Part shown: piece by piece, positions 63,634 through 64,000 of the stretch | Numbering within the stretch: the first letter of the stretch is position 1 | Layout: the number at the start of each line of letters is the position of its first letter | Source of the DNA: Clostridium omnivorum | Lineage (GTDB): Bacteria; Bacillota; Clostridia; Clostridiales; Clostridiaceae | Direction: 5' to 3' | Assembly: GCF_026012015.1 (NCBI RefSeq) | Contig: NZ_BRXR01000001.1 | Coordinates: forward strand, 2,505,501 to 2,569,500 | Length of the DNA stretch: 64,000 bases | The notes under the pieces: generated by a model | Seen by the model: only the letters and a program-made list of their open reading frames with translations | Told to the model about the DNA's origin: nothing | The model's database searches: none | Program-made: the position numbers and the translations under genes

Positions 63634-64000
63634 TTAAACATAGCCATTTTTTCCTCTTATAGAAACTTCACCTGATATTAGCCATTCAGTATTACCATCT
63701 AAATATTCTACAAGCAGTCTTCCTTCAGCATCAAGGTCTTTTGCTACAGCAGGTGTAACTTGCTGATTTTTTATTACGTTAATTTCTTTGTTAAGTAGAG
63801 CTGAAAAGTTTCTGCAAATATCTATAGATTCTTTGATATTTCCCTTATTTACAAATTCGAAATATAAGGTTTCAAAGTTATTTAGAATTTTTGCAGTTAG
63901 TTCTTGCCTATTAATTAATTTTCCATGTTCTATGTATAAGGAAGAAGCAATATCTCTAAGTTCCACAGGAAAGTCATTTTCTTCAATATTTACATTTATT
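63634..64000 (-). CDS. birA: Biotin--protein ligase (BirA), C-terminal part
   Basis: The 3' end of birA; the gene starts beyond position 64000 on the minus strand. The frame continues to the window edge with NVNIEENDFPVELRDIASSL, the normal BirA sequence after the catalytic domain. The C-terminal SH3-like domain is visible in AKDLDAEGRLLVEYLDG and LISGEVSIRG. Function: joins biotin to carboxylase carrier proteins and, if the N-terminal helix-turn-helix is present, represses biotin genes; the N-terminal part cannot be seen here. Confidence 0.9.
   Translation of the reverse strand, partial: INVNIEENDFPVELRDIASSLYIEHGKLINRQELTAKILNNFETLYFEFVNKGNIKESIDICRNFSALLNKEINVIKNQQVTPAVAKDLDAEGRLLVEYLDGNTEWLISGEVSIRGKNGYV

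Overview
The window is low-GC, densely packed chromosomal DNA from an anaerobic, endospore-forming Firmicute, most likely a Clostridium sensu stricto. The evidence is a small acid-soluble spore protein gene, spmA/spmB, a sigI/rsgI pair, an anaerobic sulfatase-maturating radical SAM enzyme, a CO dehydrogenase, strong AGGAGG ribosome binding sites, and short T-rich intrinsic terminators after most transcription units. No tRNA, rRNA, CRISPR array, prophage or intact insertion sequence was seen.

Positions 1-22.9 kb form one glycosaminoglycan (GAG) utilisation region. It holds a GH35 beta-galactosidase (5' end cut off by the window), two sugar ABC permeases, a GH88 unsaturated glucuronyl hydrolase, an anaerobic sulfatase-maturating enzyme, a solute-binding lipoprotein, and a 1579-aa secreted PL8 lyase with Ig-like repeats and an LPKAG wall-anchor signal. 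A seven-gene operon follows: two half-size CHR (chromate/sulfate-type) transporters, a cytoplasmic PL8 lyase, an MFS transporter, two Cys-type sulfatases and a heparinase II/III-type lyase. The logic is: cut the polymer at the surface, import sulfated oligosaccharides, then finish depolymerisation, desulfation and unsaturated-uronate removal inside the cell. No transporter ATPase is present, so a shared MsmX-type ATPase encoded elsewhere is expected. An 18-nt motif repeats upstream of three transcription units of this region and is a candidate operator. A DUF624/YesL gene closes the region.

Positions 23.6-36 kb hold an Nramp metal importer with a candidate MntR-like operator, a PAS-GGDEF-EAL protein, a DUF4349 lipoprotein, a Gln/Gly-rich low-complexity protein, 3-methyladenine DNA glycosylase, an AI-2E-type permease, ispF, and a MASE3-PAS histidine kinase followed directly by a NatA/NatB-type ABC exporter. 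A 54-aa basic protein gene lies on the minus strand.

Positions 36.3-38.5 kb hold a class D sortase and a small lipoprotein gene flanked by a striking cluster of DnaA-box-like 9-mers, plus a heptanucleotide tandem repeat and a 38-bp palindrome. After these come a polysaccharide deacetylase, an RluF-type pseudouridine synthase, a glutaredoxin-like protein, rsgI/sigI, an HD hydrolase with a DUF362 ferredoxin-like protein, two small minus-strand proteins, spmA/spmB, an ABC exporter pair, family 4 uracil-DNA glycosylase and CheX.

Positions 50.5-64 kb hold a divergent monofunctional CO dehydrogenase, a GC-rich REP-like inverted repeat, ddl, a MocR-type regulator, an M16C (PreP-like) peptidase, a DUF2971 protein, a UBA/DUF4342 protein with 11-bp-phased repeats in its promoter, an OmpR-type two-component system, a lipoprotein, an alpha/beta SASP, and the 3' end of birA running off the window.
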